64,000 nt of DNA, from assembly GCA_036501485.1 (NCBI GenBank), contig DASYAG010000010.1, positions 26,256 to 90,255 of the forward strand, read 5' to 3'. Below, piece by piece: positions 46,206-57,102 of this stretch. Position numbers and translations under genes: made by a program. The DNA comes from PALSA-607 sp036501485 (GTDB lineage: Bacteria > Actinomycetota > Actinomycetes > Acidothermales > Acidothermaceae). Positions within the stretch are counted from its first letter, which is position 1. Each line of letters starts with the position of its first letter. A model generated the notes under the pieces. It saw only the letters and a program-made list of their open reading frames with translations, did no database searches and was not told where the DNA came from.

Positions 46206-48682
46206 CACCGGGAGCCCCCTTCGAGACTGACGACCGCGCCGGCGCCGACACCGAGGGTACGGTGCACCTCGCTGCCAACCGAGCGGGTGGGCACCCACAC
46301 CACGCCGTCGGGCATTGCGGTGATGAGCAGGTCAAGCGTGATCGTCGGACCACCCTTCGCGGCACGGATCGTTACCGGCGCACCGTCGGCGACACCCAGC
46401 GCCCGCGCGCTGGCCGGCGACAACCGGGCCTGCAACGGCTTGGCGGTGGCGGCCAGGTACGGCGTCGCGTCTTGCAAGCTGCCGGCATCAAGCAGCTCAT
46501 GCCACGTCGCGAGGATCGCGCGGCCAGCACTGAGTTTCGCCGGTGGGCCAGGCTTCAATGCCGGAGCCGCTACCCCACCAGGACGAGTACCAAGTGCTTC
46601 GAGCTCGGCCCGCGCGGTGCGGACATCAGGCAATCCAAGATGGACGTCGAGTGCATCGGCCAGTGCATCGAGTACTTCGAGATCGAGCAGTTGCCCGCCG
46701 TCGATGAGCGACGCCTCGAAGGGACGCGAACGGCCCTCCCAGTCGAGGAACGTGCCGGACTTCTCGACAGCTGCAGCGACGGGGAAGACGACGTCGGCTG
46801 CGTCGGTTACATCGGTGCGACGCAACTCAAGGCTCACCACGAAGCTGGCGGCCGCTATTGCGGCACGCGCCGCGGCCGGATCGGGCAGATCGTCGGGGTC
46901 GACACCGCCGACGACGAGTGCACCCAACGAGCCACCCGCAGCAGCGTCGAGAATCCCGGCAGTGTCGCGGCCCGGCTTGGCCGCGATGGTGGTTGCCCAG
47001 TGTGCCCCGACCTGACTCCGGGCGTCGTTGTCGGTTACTGCGCGACCACCAGGCAACAGGTTCGGCAACGCGCCTGCCTCGATCGCCCCCCGCTCGCCCG
47101 CACGACGTGGCACCCACGCGAGCTTGGCACCGGTCGCGTCTGCCAACGCGACGACTGCAGACAGTCCGCCGGCCACACCCGCAAGACGCTCGCCGACCAG
47201 GATCACGCTCGACGGAAGCGCGAGGCCCGCCGCTACCTCGGTGAGGAGCTCCGACCAACCGTTGGCGTCGACACCAGGGGGCACCTCGACGGTCTCACCT
47301 GATGCGAGCACTTGCAGCATGGTCGCTTCGCCACCGGGGACCGTCGCGATCAAGCGGCCGCGCATCTTGTCGAGACCGCGCGTCGCGAACGGGGCGATCG
47401 AGACGACCTTCGCGTGCTTCTTGAATGCCGCCTTGCGCAGCCGCAGAAAAATGATCGGCGACTCTTCTTCAGGCTCGAGCCCGACAAGCAGCACCGTCGA
47501 TGCCGCTTCGAGGTCGTCGTAGGTCACGTCGAGGAAGCGACCGGCAACCCGCGAACCCAAGAATGCGAGTTCTTCGTCGGAGTGCACGCGGGCGCGGAAG
47601 TCGATGTCGTTCGTGCCGAGCGCAACGCGCGCGAACTTCGCGTAGGCGTAGGAGTCTTCGACGGTCAGTCGACCGCCGACAAGCACGCCGACACCGGCGC
47701 CGTTACGTGCCGCTGCGAGACCTGCGGCGGCAGCGCGCAACGCCTCTGGCCACGACGTGGGAACAAGCTCGCCGTCGCTGTCGCGAACCAGCGGAGTGTC
47801 GAGCCGGTCGGGAGCGGTGGCGTAGTTGAAGGCCCAGCGACCCTTGTCGCAGTTCCACTCCTCGTTGACCTGCGGATCGACACCGGCCAAGCGCCGCAGC
47901 ATCTTGCCGCGGCGGTGGTCGTTGCGCTGCTGGCAACCGGAAGCGCAGTGCTCGCAGATGCTCGGCGATGACACCAGGTCGAATGGCCGGGCCCGGAATC
48001 GGTACTGCGTACCGGTCAGCGCACCGACCGGGCAGATCTGCACGGTGTTGCCCGAGAAGTAAGAGTTGAACGGCTGGTCTTCGTAGACCGCGACCTGCTC
48101 GAGCGCAGAACGCTCGAGCATTTCGATGAACGGGTCACCGGCGATCTGCTGCGCGAATCGGGTGCACCTCGTGCAAAGCACGCAGCGTTCGCGGTCGAGC
48201 AACACCTGCGCCGAGATCGCGATCGGCTTGGGGTACGTGCGCTTCACGTCGCGAAAGCGCGACTCGGAGTAGCCGTTCGTCATCGTCTGGTTCTGCAGCG
48301 GGCACTCGCCGCCCTTGTCGCACACCGGGCAGTCGAGCGGGTGATTGACGAGCAGCAGTTCGATGACGCCGTTCTGCGCCTTCTCGGCGACGGCCGACGT
48401 GTACTGCGTCTTGACGATCATGCCCTCGGTGACCGTGATGGTGCACGATGCCGCCGGCTTCTTCTGTCCTTCGATCTCGACAAGGCACTGCCGGCAGGCG
48501 CCGACCGGGTCGAGGAGCGGGTGCTCGCAAAAGCGCGGCACCTGGATGCCGAGGAATTCGGCGGCCCGGATCACCAGCGTGCCCTTGGGCACCGAAATCT
48601 CGAACCCGTCGACCGTGAGGTTGACCAGGTCGGCCCTGGCCGGCTGGTTTGCGGCGGCTGGCGGATTAGTCGTCACGGTCAT
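46205..48682 (-). CDS. nuoG: NADH-quinone oxidoreductase subunit G
   Basis: 825 residues from ATG 48682, overlapping the nuoF stop by one base. The N-terminal [2Fe-2S] domain has CEHPLLDPVGACRQC, then the His-ligated cluster HPLDCPVCDKGGEC, the [4Fe-4S] domain RCVLCTRCTRF and CPVGAL, and a molybdopterin-like domain with CEHCASGC, EWNCDKGRWAF. This last N7-type cluster has four Cys. The large C-terminal half resembles a formate dehydrogenase domain but is degenerate. Electron-transfer subunit of the peripheral arm. Confidence 0.96.
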   Translation of the reverse strand: MTVTTNPPAAANQPARADLVNLTVDGFEISVPKGTLVIRAAEFLGIQVPRFCEHPLLDPVGACRQCLVEIEGQKKPAASCTITVTEGMIVKTQYTSAVAEKAQNGVIELLLVNHPLDCPVCDKGGECPLQNQTMTNGYSESRFRDVKRTYPKPIAISAQVLLDRERCVLCTRCTRFAQQIAGDPFIEMLERSALEQVAVYEDQPFNSYFSGNTVQICPVGALTGTQYRFRARPFDLVSSPSICEHCASGCQQRNDHRRGKMLRRLAGVDPQVNEEWNCDKGRWAFNYATAPDRLDTPLVRDSDGELVPTSWPEALRAAAAGLAAARNGAGVGVLVGGRLTVEDSYAYAKFARVALGTNDIDFRARVHSDEELAFLGSRVAGRFLDVTYDDLEAASTVLLVGLEPEEESPIIFLRLRKAAFKKHAKVVSIAPFATRGLDKMRGRLIATVPGGEATMLQVLASGETVEVPPGVDANGWSELLTEVAAGLALPSSVILVGERLAGVAGGLSAVVALADATGAKLAWVPRRAGERGAIEAGALPNLLPGGRAVTDNDARSQVGAHWATTIAAKPGRDTAGILDAAAGGSLGALVVGGVDPDDLPDPAAARAAIAAASFVVSLELRRTDVTDAADVVFPVAAAVEKSGTFLDWEGRSRPFEASLIDGGQLLDLEVLDALADALDVHLGLPDVRTARAELEALGTRPGGVAAPALKPGPPAKLSAGRAILATWHELLDAGSLQDATPYLAATAKPLQARLSPASARALGVADGAPVTIRAAKGGPTITLDLLITAMPDGVVWVPTRSVGSEVHRTLGVGAGAVVSLEGGSR

Positions 48683-49986
48683 TAGGCACTCGCTCCGGCA
48701 AAGACGGTCGAGGCGACCGGGTCGAACGGACAGCCTTTGCCGTCGAAGTGCGCGATGTACTCGTCGCGGAAGTACTGGATCGACGAGGTCACCGGGGCCG
48801 TCGCGCCGTCGCCGAGGGCGCAAAACGCGCGACCAGAAATGTTGTCGGAGAGGTCGAGCAGCGTTTCGATGTCTTGCTCGTCGCCTTCACCGCGCTCGAG
48901 ACGCTCGAGGATCTGCACGTACCAAAAGACTCCCTCACGGCACGGCGTGCACTTGCCGCAAGATTCATGCGCGTAGAACTCGCTCCACCGCAATACCGCT
49001 CGCACCACGCAGGTGGTCTCGTCGAAGAGCTGTAGTGCGGTTGTTCCAAGCAACGACCCGTGCGCCGGTGGTCCTTCGAAATCGAGCGGGACGTCGAGGT
49101 GTGCGGCTGTGAACAACGGAGTAGACGAGCCCCCCGGCGTCCAGAATTTCAATTCGTGGCCCTCGCGCATACCGCCGGTGGCGTCGAGCAACTCGCGCAA
49201 GGTGATACCGAGCGGCGCCTCGTACTGGCCGGGCTGCGTGACATGGCCCGAGAGCGAGAAAATCTTGAATCCGGGCGACTTCTCGGTGCCCATCTTCCGG
49301 AACCACGCAGCGCCACCGCGCACGATCGCCGGCACGCTCGCGATGGTCTCGACGTTGTTGATGACGGTCGGGCAGGCGTACAGGCCCTCGATCGCTGGGA
49401 ATGGCGGCCGCAACCGTGGCTGGCCGCGGAACCCTTCGAGCGACTCGAGTAGTGCGGTTTCTTCGCCGCAGATGTAGGCACCTGCGCCGATATGCACGAC
49501 GACGTTGATGTCGTATCCGGAACCGAGGACGTCCCGCCCGATGAACCCGGCCGCCTTCGCCTCTTCGACAGCGTTGAGCAACCGGCGCACGACGTGCAGC
49601 ACCTCACCGCGAACGTAGATAAACGCCTCGTTCGCGCGGATCGCGTACGCGGCGATCAGCACGCCCTCGAGCAGCGTGTGCGGGCTGGCCATCATGAGCG
49701 GGATGTCTTTGCACGTGCCGGGTTCGCTCTCGTCGGCGTTCACGACGAGATAGTGCGGCTTGCCGTCACCTTGTGGGATGAAGCCCCACTTCATGCCGGT
49801 CGGGAAACCTGCGCCACCACGACCGCGGAGCCCGGATTCTTTGACCATCGAAATCAGCGCGTCGGGCTCCATCGCGAGTGCAGCGCGCAGCGAGTCGTAA
49901 CCGCCGCCGCGACGATAGGCGGCCAGCGTCCACGACTGTGGCGTGCCCCAGTTCGCGGTGAGCACCGGCGTCAGCCCGAAGGTCAC
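48682..49986 (-). CDS. nuoF: NADH-quinone oxidoreductase subunit F
   Basis: 434 residues. It binds NADH and FMN (GLRGRGGAGFPTGMKWGFI, VNADESEPGTCKD, GAYICGEETALLESLEG) and carries the N3 [4Fe-4S] cluster (HESCGKCTPCREG plus a downstream Cys in GRAFCALGD). Entry point for electrons. Overlaps nuoE by 4 bp. Confidence 0.97.
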   Translation of the reverse strand: MTFGLTPVLTANWGTPQSWTLAAYRRGGGYDSLRAALAMEPDALISMVKESGLRGRGGAGFPTGMKWGFIPQGDGKPHYLVVNADESEPGTCKDIPLMMASPHTLLEGVLIAAYAIRANEAFIYVRGEVLHVVRRLLNAVEEAKAAGFIGRDVLGSGYDINVVVHIGAGAYICGEETALLESLEGFRGQPRLRPPFPAIEGLYACPTVINNVETIASVPAIVRGGAAWFRKMGTEKSPGFKIFSLSGHVTQPGQYEAPLGITLRELLDATGGMREGHELKFWTPGGSSTPLFTAAHLDVPLDFEGPPAHGSLLGTTALQLFDETTCVVRAVLRWSEFYAHESCGKCTPCREGVFWYVQILERLERGEGDEQDIETLLDLSDNISGRAFCALGDGATAPVTSSIQYFRDEYIAHFDGKGCPFDPVASTVFAGASA

Positions 49987-50690
49987 GACTTGCCCTTGCT
50001 TTCAGTAGTTGCAGGCTTGCTCTGAGTCGCGGCAGGCTTGCTCTCGAATGCTGGGGCCGTCTCGCCACGTTCTTTCGCCAGCTCAAGACCCACGAGAGAT
50101 CCGGGGCCCGCGGAGGGCCCTTCGTTCACCAACGCGTCGGGGAATCCAGCCAACACGCGAGACGTCTCGACGTGCGTGATGAGCGGCGCGCCGCGCGTCG
50201 GCACCGGCAGGTCGCCCGCGCGCAGCTTGTCGACGAGCTCCTTGGCGCTCTCGACGGTCTGGTTGTCGAAGAACTCCCAGTTGACCATGACCACCGGGGC
50301 GAAGTCGCACGCCGCGTTACACTCGATGTGCTCGAGGGTCACCTTGTTGTCAGGGGTCGTGCCGGCATTACCGACGCCGAGATGTTCTTTAAGCGCAGCG
50401 AAAATGGCGTCGCCGCCGAGGATCGCGCACAGCGTGTTCGTGCAGACGCCAACGTGATAGTCGCCGCAGGTCCGCCGCTTGTACATCGTGTAGAACGTGC
50501 TGACTGCGGCCACCTCGGCCGTCGTCAGCCCGAGCAGCTCGGCGACGAGCTTGATGCCATCGGGTGACACGTAACCCTGCTCGGCTTGCGCGAGGTAGAG
50601 CAACGGCATCATGGCCGATCGCGCCCGCGGATAACGCGCGATGACTTGCGCGCCGAGCTCGCGGACGCGCGCCTTCGCGTCGTCCGACAT
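49983..50690 (-). CDS. nuoE: NADH-quinone oxidoreductase subunit E
   Basis: 235 residues from ATG 50690 (MSDDAKARVRELGAQVIARY). An in-frame TTG at 50746 would add about 19 residues and sits nearer nuoD, so the start is uncertain; actinobacterial NuoE proteins often have a few more residues here. The thioredoxin-like [2Fe-2S] domain has GVCTNTLCAILGG and HIECNAACDFAPVVMVNW with four cluster Cys. The C-terminal 45 residues are Ala/Pro/Lys/Ser-rich with SKPAATQ/SKPATTE repeats. Confidence 0.93.
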   Translation of the reverse strand: MSDDAKARVRELGAQVIARYPRARSAMMPLLYLAQAEQGYVSPDGIKLVAELLGLTTAEVAAVSTFYTMYKRRTCGDYHVGVCTNTLCAILGGDAIFAALKEHLGVGNAGTTPDNKVTLEHIECNAACDFAPVVMVNWEFFDNQTVESAKELVDKLRAGDLPVPTRGAPLITHVETSRVLAGFPDALVNEGPSAGPGSLVGLELAKERGETAPAFESKPAATQSKPATTESKGKS

Positions 50691-50782
50691 TGGATCGGCA
50701 AGCGACGCGCTCGGACCGAGCCGTGGATCAAGCGTGACGGTCGGCAAGCCGTTCGGCTCACCATGGGCATGGCCGGCGTGAC

Positions 50783-52107
<1,325 letters not shown>

Positions 52108-52111
<4 letters not shown>

Positions 52112-52758
52112 GCGTACTGCCTGCGCTCGTCCGGCGGCGGAATCGTCGCGCCCTTGTATTCGACCGCAATGCCACCGAGCGGGTAGTCCTTGCGCTGCGG
52201 GTGCCCCGGCCAGTCGTCGGGCATCATGATGCGCGTCAGTGCGGGATGCCCGTCGAAGATGATGCCGAACATGTCCCACGTCTCGCGCTCTTGGAAGTCG
52301 GCCGTTGGCCAGACCGAAACGACTGATGGAACGTGCGGGTCGTCGTCCGGCGCTGCGACCTCGAGCCTGATGCGGCGGTTGTGCGTCATCGACGTCAGCT
52401 CGTAAACGACATGCAGCTCGCGGCCGGCGTCCATGGGGTAGTGCACGCCCGACAGCGACGAGAGCAGTTCGAAGCGAAGGTCCTGGTCGTCGCGCAAGGG
52501 CTGCGCGATGTCGTGAAGCTTCTCGCGGCGAACGTGCAGCGTCAGTTCGCCGCGATCGACGATCGAGCGCTCGATCGCCTGCGCGACGCTCGGATACGCC
52601 TGCGCCAGCGCGTCAGCGACTTCGTCGAAGTAGCCGCCATATGGGCGCGGAGTTGAAGGCGCTGATCCGCCTGCCTGCGCAGGGACCGCGCCTACCTCGG
52701 ATTCGGCACCACTGAGCACGGGCGCCGTCGGCGGCTGCCCGGCTGGCTGATCGCTCAC
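52108..52758 (-). CDS. nuoC: NADH-quinone oxidoreductase subunit C
   Basis: 216 residues. A 40-residue Pro/Ala/Ser-rich N-terminal extension precedes the 30-kDa-subunit domain: ELTLHVRREKLHDIAQPLR, LRFELLSSLSGVHYP, and the signature ERETWDMFGIIFDGHP followed by LTRIMMPDDWPGHPQRKDYP. Interface subunit between peripheral arm and quinone module. Overlaps nuoB and nuoD by 4 bp each. Confidence 0.96.
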
Positions 52759-53309
52759 CGAAGCAGACCCTTCATCTCATGGGTCGGCACGGCCTCCAGC
52801 GCGTCGATCTCGCGTTCCTGCGCTTGCTTCTTGGCGTTGGGGCCAAGCTTCATGGCCTGAATGCGCTCGTGCAGTTCGAGGATGGCGTGCATCAACATCT
52901 CCGGCCGCGGCGGGCAGCCGGGTAAGTACATGTCGACGGGCACGACGTGGTCGACGCCCTGGACGATCGCGTAGTTGTTGAACATGCCACCCGACGAGGC
53001 GCACACACCCATCGCGAGCACCCACTTGGGCTCGACCATCTGGTCGTAGATCTGCCGCAGCACGGGTGCCATCTTCTGGCTGACGCGACCGGCCACGATC
53101 ATCAGGTCGGCCTGGCGCGGCGACGCGCGAAAGACCTCCATGCCGAAGCGCGCGAGGTCGTAGCGGCCGGCACCCGACGCCATCATCTCGATCGCGCAGC
53201 ACGCCAAGCCGAACGACGCCGGCCACAGCGAGTTCTTACGTGCGGTGCCGGCAAGCTTCTCGACGCTGGTCAGCAAGAAGCCGCTGGGCAGATTTTCTTC
53301 AAGACCCAT
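52755..53309 (-). CDS. nuoB: NADH-quinone oxidoreductase subunit B
   Basis: 184 residues. It carries the terminal [4Fe-4S] cluster N2 next to quinone; the ligands are in GLACCAIEMMASG, GVCASSGGMF and LPGCPPRPEML. Other signatures are RYDLARFGMEVFRASPRQAD and MVEPKWVLAMG. It lies 9 bp after nuoA. Confidence 0.98.
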   Translation of the reverse strand: MGLEENLPSGFLLTSVEKLAGTARKNSLWPASFGLACCAIEMMASGAGRYDLARFGMEVFRASPRQADLMIVAGRVSQKMAPVLRQIYDQMVEPKWVLAMGVCASSGGMFNNYAIVQGVDHVVPVDMYLPGCPPRPEMLMHAILELHERIQAMKLGPNAKKQAQEREIDALEAVPTHEMKGLLR

Positions 53310-53318
53310 GTCTGGTTC

Positions 53319-53687
53319 TCAGTCCCATTCCAGTCCGCCGCGACGCCACACGTACACGTACGCGACGAACACGGTGAGGATGAACAGCACCATTTCGACG
53401 AGGCCGAATACCCCGAGGTGCTGGAACGCAACTGCCCACGGATACAAGAAGATGATTTCGATGTCGAAGACGATGAACAGCATCGCGGTCAGGTAGTACT
53501 TCACCGGGAACTTGCCGCCGCCGACGGGTTGCGGGGTCGGCTCGATGCCGCACTCGTACGCGTCGTACTTGGCGCGGTTGTAGCGCTTCGGCCCACTCAG
53601 GCTGCCCATGAGAATCGAGAACACGGCGAACCCGGCGGCAAGCAGGAACAGTGCGAGGAGAGGTACGTAACTGGCGTTGGTGCTCAC
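53319..53687 (-). CDS. nuoA: NADH-quinone oxidoreductase subunit A
   Basis: 122 residues from GTG 53687 with GAGGAA upstream. Three spans; the conserved loop between spans 1 and 2 reads KRYNRAKYDAYECGIEP and includes the Cys reached by thiol reagents in homologues. AMLFIVFDIEIIFLYPWAVA is span 2. It is the first gene of the nuo operon and lies 76 bp after menJ on the same strand, so it may share or have its own promoter; none stands out in the gap. Confidence 0.96.
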   Translation of the reverse strand: MSTNASYVPLLALFLLAAGFAVFSILMGSLSGPKRYNRAKYDAYECGIEPTPQPVGGGKFPVKYYLTAMLFIVFDIEIIFLYPWAVAFQHLGVFGLVEMVLFILTVFVAYVYVWRRGGLEWD

Positions 53688-53763
53688 CGTGGTTCCTCAC
53701 TCTCGCTCGCCGACTAGGGCCGTGTCAGTCTAGGTGGGTGGGAGGCGCCTTCCTGCGCGGGGG

Positions 53764-55116
53764 TCAGGCGGCAGGGGCGATCCGGGTGAGTCCGTTGATG
53801 ATGCGGTCCATCGCGTCGCCGCCCTTGGGATCGGTGAGGTTCGCAAGCATCTTCAAGGTGAACCTCATGATGGTCGGATGCGACATCCCGTGGCGGGTCA
53901 GCAGGCGCATGACACCGGGCTTGCCGATGAGATTCACGAACACGCGCCCGACCGTGTAATAGCCGCCGTAACGGTCATCGAGCGCCTTCGGATAGCCGTG
54001 CAAGGCACGCTCGCGCGGAAGGCCTGCCGGTCGGGCCAGCGCCTGCGCAATGATCTCGGCCGCTAGCTCGCCCGACTCCATCGCGTACGCGATGCCCTCA
54101 CCGTTACACGGATTCACCATGCCGCCGGCGTCGCCAACCAACAGCACTCCGCGGTCGTAATGCGGCTTGCGGTTGAAGCCCATCGGCAACGCCGCGCCCC
54201 GCACCGGACCGCGCGAATGCTCCTCGTCGAATCCCCACTCCTTGGGCATGCCCGCCGTCCACCTCTTGAGCAGTTGGCGGTAGTCGACGTTGCGGAACGA
54301 CGAGGACGTGTTCAGGATGCCCAGGCCGACGTTGCTGGTGCCGTCGCCCATGCCAAAAACCCAGCCGTAGCCGGGAAGCAGGCGGTCCTTGCCTTCGTGG
54401 CGGTCCCAGAGTTCGAGCCACGACTCGAGCCAGTTGTCATCGTGGCGCGGCGACTCGAAGTAGCGGCGATACGCGACGCCCATGGGCCGGTTCTCGCGGC
54501 GGTGCAGGCCAAGCGCGAGGGAGAAGCGACTGGAGTTGCCATCGGCGGCGACGATGACCGGCGCCTTGAAGAGGATGTCGCGCTCGGCACCAACCGGGCG
54601 GGCCATGACACCGACCACCCGGCCCGAGCCGCTGTCGATCACCGGCTGGGTTGCGGCCGTCTGCTCGTGCAGTGCGACTCCGAGCTTCTGTGCCCTGCGC
54701 GCCAGGATCTGGTCGAAGTCGAGGCGGGTTCGAACGAGTCCGTAGTCGGGGAAGCTGGCTAGCTCGGGCCACGGCAACTCGACGCGCATGCCGCCAGCCA
54801 GGATGCGCAGACCTTTGTTCTGCAGCCAGCCAGCCTCAGAACTCGTATCGATGCCGAGCTTCACCAGCTGCTTGACCGCGCGCGGCGTAAGGCCGTCGCC
54901 GCAGACCTTCTCACGGGGGAACGCGCACTTCTCAAGGAGCGCCACTGACAGGCCGGCTTGCGCGAGGTGGGCGGCGGTCGCCGAACCGGCAGGACCAGCA
55001 CCCACCACGATCACGTCGGCCTCGGTGGTCGGCGTCGCGGCCGGAATGGAATCGGCCAACACTGCTGACGCCGAGGTAGGCGTCGCGGAGCCGCCATCGG
55101 CTGCCTTGCCTGTCAC
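53764..55116 (-). CDS. menJ: Geranylgeranyl reductase-family flavoprotein, probable menaquinone tail reductase
   Basis: 450 residues from GTG 55116. FAD Rossmann motif VIVVGAGPAGSATAAHLAQ near 35, followed by EKCAFPREKVCGDGLTPRAV with the family's GD motif, then a second FAD segment VLLVGDAGGMVNPCNGEGI. Members reduce isoprenoid chains. In Mycobacterium, MenJ reduces one double bond of the menaquinone tail. The setting between menG and nuoA, among quinone genes, makes that role the best reading. An archaeal-type lipid reductase role is less likely in a bacterium. The first 30 residues are disordered and poorly conserved. Confidence 0.85.
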   Translation of the reverse strand: MTGKAADGGSATPTSASAVLADSIPAATPTTEADVIVVGAGPAGSATAAHLAQAGLSVALLEKCAFPREKVCGDGLTPRAVKQLVKLGIDTSSEAGWLQNKGLRILAGGMRVELPWPELASFPDYGLVRTRLDFDQILARRAQKLGVALHEQTAATQPVIDSGSGRVVGVMARPVGAERDILFKAPVIVAADGNSSRFSLALGLHRRENRPMGVAYRRYFESPRHDDNWLESWLELWDRHEGKDRLLPGYGWVFGMGDGTSNVGLGILNTSSSFRNVDYRQLLKRWTAGMPKEWGFDEEHSRGPVRGAALPMGFNRKPHYDRGVLLVGDAGGMVNPCNGEGIAYAMESGELAAEIIAQALARPAGLPRERALHGYPKALDDRYGGYYTVGRVFVNLIGKPGVMRLLTRHGMSHPTIMRFTLKMLANLTDPKGGDAMDRIINGLTRIAPAA

Positions 55117-55226
55117 GGATTCACCACCTAGGCCGAAGCGGATACGCCGCGCGCCGGCCCTCGTCTAGTGCCTTGTGAACAGCTTCACGAGAGCGGCTGG
55201 GAAAGCATATGCCGTCGTCGGGCACG

Positions 55227-55943
55227 CTACCCCGCCGACCGCTTCGCACGATGGACGGCCACGATTCCGCCGGTGAGGTTGCGCCACGCGACGCTGGTCC
55301 AGCCGGCCACCTGGATGCGTTCGGCGAGCTCGGCCTGGGCCGGCCAGGCCCTGATCGACTCGGCGAGATAGACGTAGGAGTCGGGGTTGGAACTGACCTT
55401 CTTCACGACGGCCGGCAGGACGCCCAGGTAGGCGTCATAGACCCGGTGAAAGGGAGTCCAGGTCGGCGAGCTGAACTCGCAGATGACCAGCCGCCCGCCC
55501 GGCTTCGTCACCCGTCTCAGGTCGCGCAGCGCCGCGTCGACGTTGTGGACGTTGCGCAGCCCGAACGAGATCGTGACCGCGTCGAACGACTCGTCGGCAA
55601 ACGGCAGCGCGAGGGCGTCGCCGGCCACGAAGTGCACTCCCCCTACGGCGGCCCCGCCTCGCTGGAGGGCGCCCTGACGGAGCATGCCGAGTGAGAAGTC
55701 GGTCGCCACGCACTGCGCGCCCTCGGTCGTGAACGATGCGGACGACGTGCCGGTGCCAGCCGCGACATCGAGCACCAGCTCACCCTGGGTGGCGCCGACC
55801 GCCCTCGCGACCACCTTGCGCCAGGCGCGGTCCTGGCCCAAGGACAGCACGTCGTTGACGAGGTCGTACCTCGGTGCGACATCGTCGAACATGGCGGCTA
55901 CCTCGGCGGGCTGCTTGCCCAGGTCCGCCCGGGTGGGCGTCAC
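55227..55943 (-). CDS. menG: Demethylmenaquinone methyltransferase
   Basis: 238 residues from GTG 55943, whose GTGA overlaps the stop of the deaminase gene; the longer open frame is inside that gene. UbiE/MenG family signatures: VAAMFDDVAPRYDLVNDVLS, SAM motif I VLDVAAGTGTSSASF, ISFGLRNVHNVDAALRDLRR, and PGGRLVICEFSSPTW. It performs the last ring methylation with SAM in menaquinone synthesis. The UbiE dual role is unlikely since Actinobacteria lack ubiquinone. Confidence 0.95.
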   Translation of the reverse strand: MTPTRADLGKQPAEVAAMFDDVAPRYDLVNDVLSLGQDRAWRKVVARAVGATQGELVLDVAAGTGTSSASFTTEGAQCVATDFSLGMLRQGALQRGGAAVGGVHFVAGDALALPFADESFDAVTISFGLRNVHNVDAALRDLRRVTKPGGRLVICEFSSPTWTPFHRVYDAYLGVLPAVVKKVSSNPDSYVYLAESIRAWPAQAELAERIQVAGWTSVAWRNLTGGIVAVHRAKRSAG

Positions 55944-56974
55944 GGGGTTGTTCCTGCTGTGACGTCGCTTGCCGCTGCGTCGACGACCGCCCAATCGGTT
56001 GACGCCCCCGCCGTCCGTACCAAGGCCTTTGTGTCGTCGTCGCACATCGCGCCCAGCAGGCCGGCTTCGAAGAGGGCCGAGGGCGCGACACCGAGCCGGC
56101 TGGCGATCTGGTGCTCGCGGCCGAGGTCGGTGCCGAACATCGCCGGGTCGTCGGTGCCAAGTGAGCAACTGACCCCGGCGGCGATAAGGCGGGGCAGGGG
56201 ATGCGTGGCGAGATCCGTGACGCTGCGGGTGCGCAGATTGGACGTCGGGCAGACGTCGAGCACGATCTGGCGGTCGATCAGCTCGGCTGTGAGGTCAAGG
56301 TCGTCGATCGCCCGGACGCCGTGCCTGATGCGGTCGGCTTGGAGGGCTTCCATGGTTTCCCTGACCGACTCGGCGCCGGCCGATTCGCCCGCGTGCGGAA
56401 CCGAAGCCAGCCCGCCGGCCTTGGCGATCTCGAACGTGCGCTTGTAGGGCTGCGGCGCAAATCCCGCCTCTGGCCCCCCGAGGCCGAGCCCGACGATGCC
56501 GCGGTCTTTGAACGCGACGGCTCGTCTCGCGAGTTCCTCGGTCAGCTCGACATCGGCGCCTCGGTAGGAATCAGGTGTCAGGCGGACGACGACGCCGTAG
56601 TCTTCCTGCGCCTGCTGGGCGCCGTCGCAGTAACCCTCAAAGAGGTCGTCCCAGCTGACTCCGCGAACCACTCGCTCGATCGGGGAGAAGATCGCCTCGA
56701 GGTAGACGGCACCGAACGCGGCCGCCTGCGCCGCGTAGTCGACGACGATCTGGCGAAAGTCGTCGGCCGTGCGCATCACGTTGGTGGTCAGGATCCAGAC
56801 CTCGATGAAGTGCGCGAAGTCGGTGAACTCATAGAGCTTGTTGAGCTCCTCGACGCTGTCGACGGGAAGCGGCAGGTCGTTACGCCTCGCGAGATCGAGC
56901 AGGGTGCGCGGCTGGACCGTCCCCTCGAGGTGAACGTGCAGCTCGATCTTCGGATAGTCCGCCACGCCGCCCAT
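55940..56974 (-). CDS. mqnX: Adenosine deaminase-like enzyme, probable aminofutalosine deaminase
   Basis: 344 residues from ATG 56974; GTG 56986 and GTG 56965 are alternative starts. Metal-dependent deaminase signatures are complete: HVHLEG near the start (two His ligands), SVPHAGESAGAESV (His and Glu), and SLGTDDPAMFGT (Asp). In the futalosine pathway MqnX converts 6-amino-6-deoxyfutalosine to futalosine. The neighbours mqnA, mqnC and mqnE support that reading over plain adenosine deaminase, but sequence alone does not separate the two. menG overlaps its 3' end. One 50-bp palindrome lies just upstream. Confidence 0.78.
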   Translation of the reverse strand: MGGVADYPKIELHVHLEGTVQPRTLLDLARRNDLPLPVDSVEELNKLYEFTDFAHFIEVWILTTNVMRTADDFRQIVVDYAAQAAAFGAVYLEAIFSPIERVVRGVSWDDLFEGYCDGAQQAQEDYGVVVRLTPDSYRGADVELTEELARRAVAFKDRGIVGLGLGGPEAGFAPQPYKRTFEIAKAGGLASVPHAGESAGAESVRETMEALQADRIRHGVRAIDDLDLTAELIDRQIVLDVCPTSNLRTRSVTDLATHPLPRLIAAGVSCSLGTDDPAMFGTDLGREHQIASRLGVAPSALFEAGLLGAMCDDDTKALVRTAGASTDWAVVDAAASDVTAGTTP

Positions 56975-56992
56975 CCTCGCAGCCACGGTTCC

Positions 56993-57042
56993 CGACTGTC
57001 AGACGCCCACGGGTCTCTAGCCCCGCAACTGTCTGACAGTCG
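56993..57042. repeat. 50-bp palindromic repeat, copy A
   Basis: Outer arms CGACTGTCAGAC and GTCTGACAGTCG are perfect 12-bp inverted repeats, with an inner CGGG/CCCG pairing. Copy B at 58046-58095 is also exactly 50 bp and matches at 40 of 50 positions by eye. Copy A lies in the short space upstream of the deaminase gene and 60 bp before the DUF559-type gene. On its own it would fold as a long hairpin. Confidence 0.85.
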
Positions 57043-57102
57043 TTCGTCCACAGCGCGCGGACCGCCTCCACAGACAACGGCTCGACCCACGTTGGGCCAC
57101 GA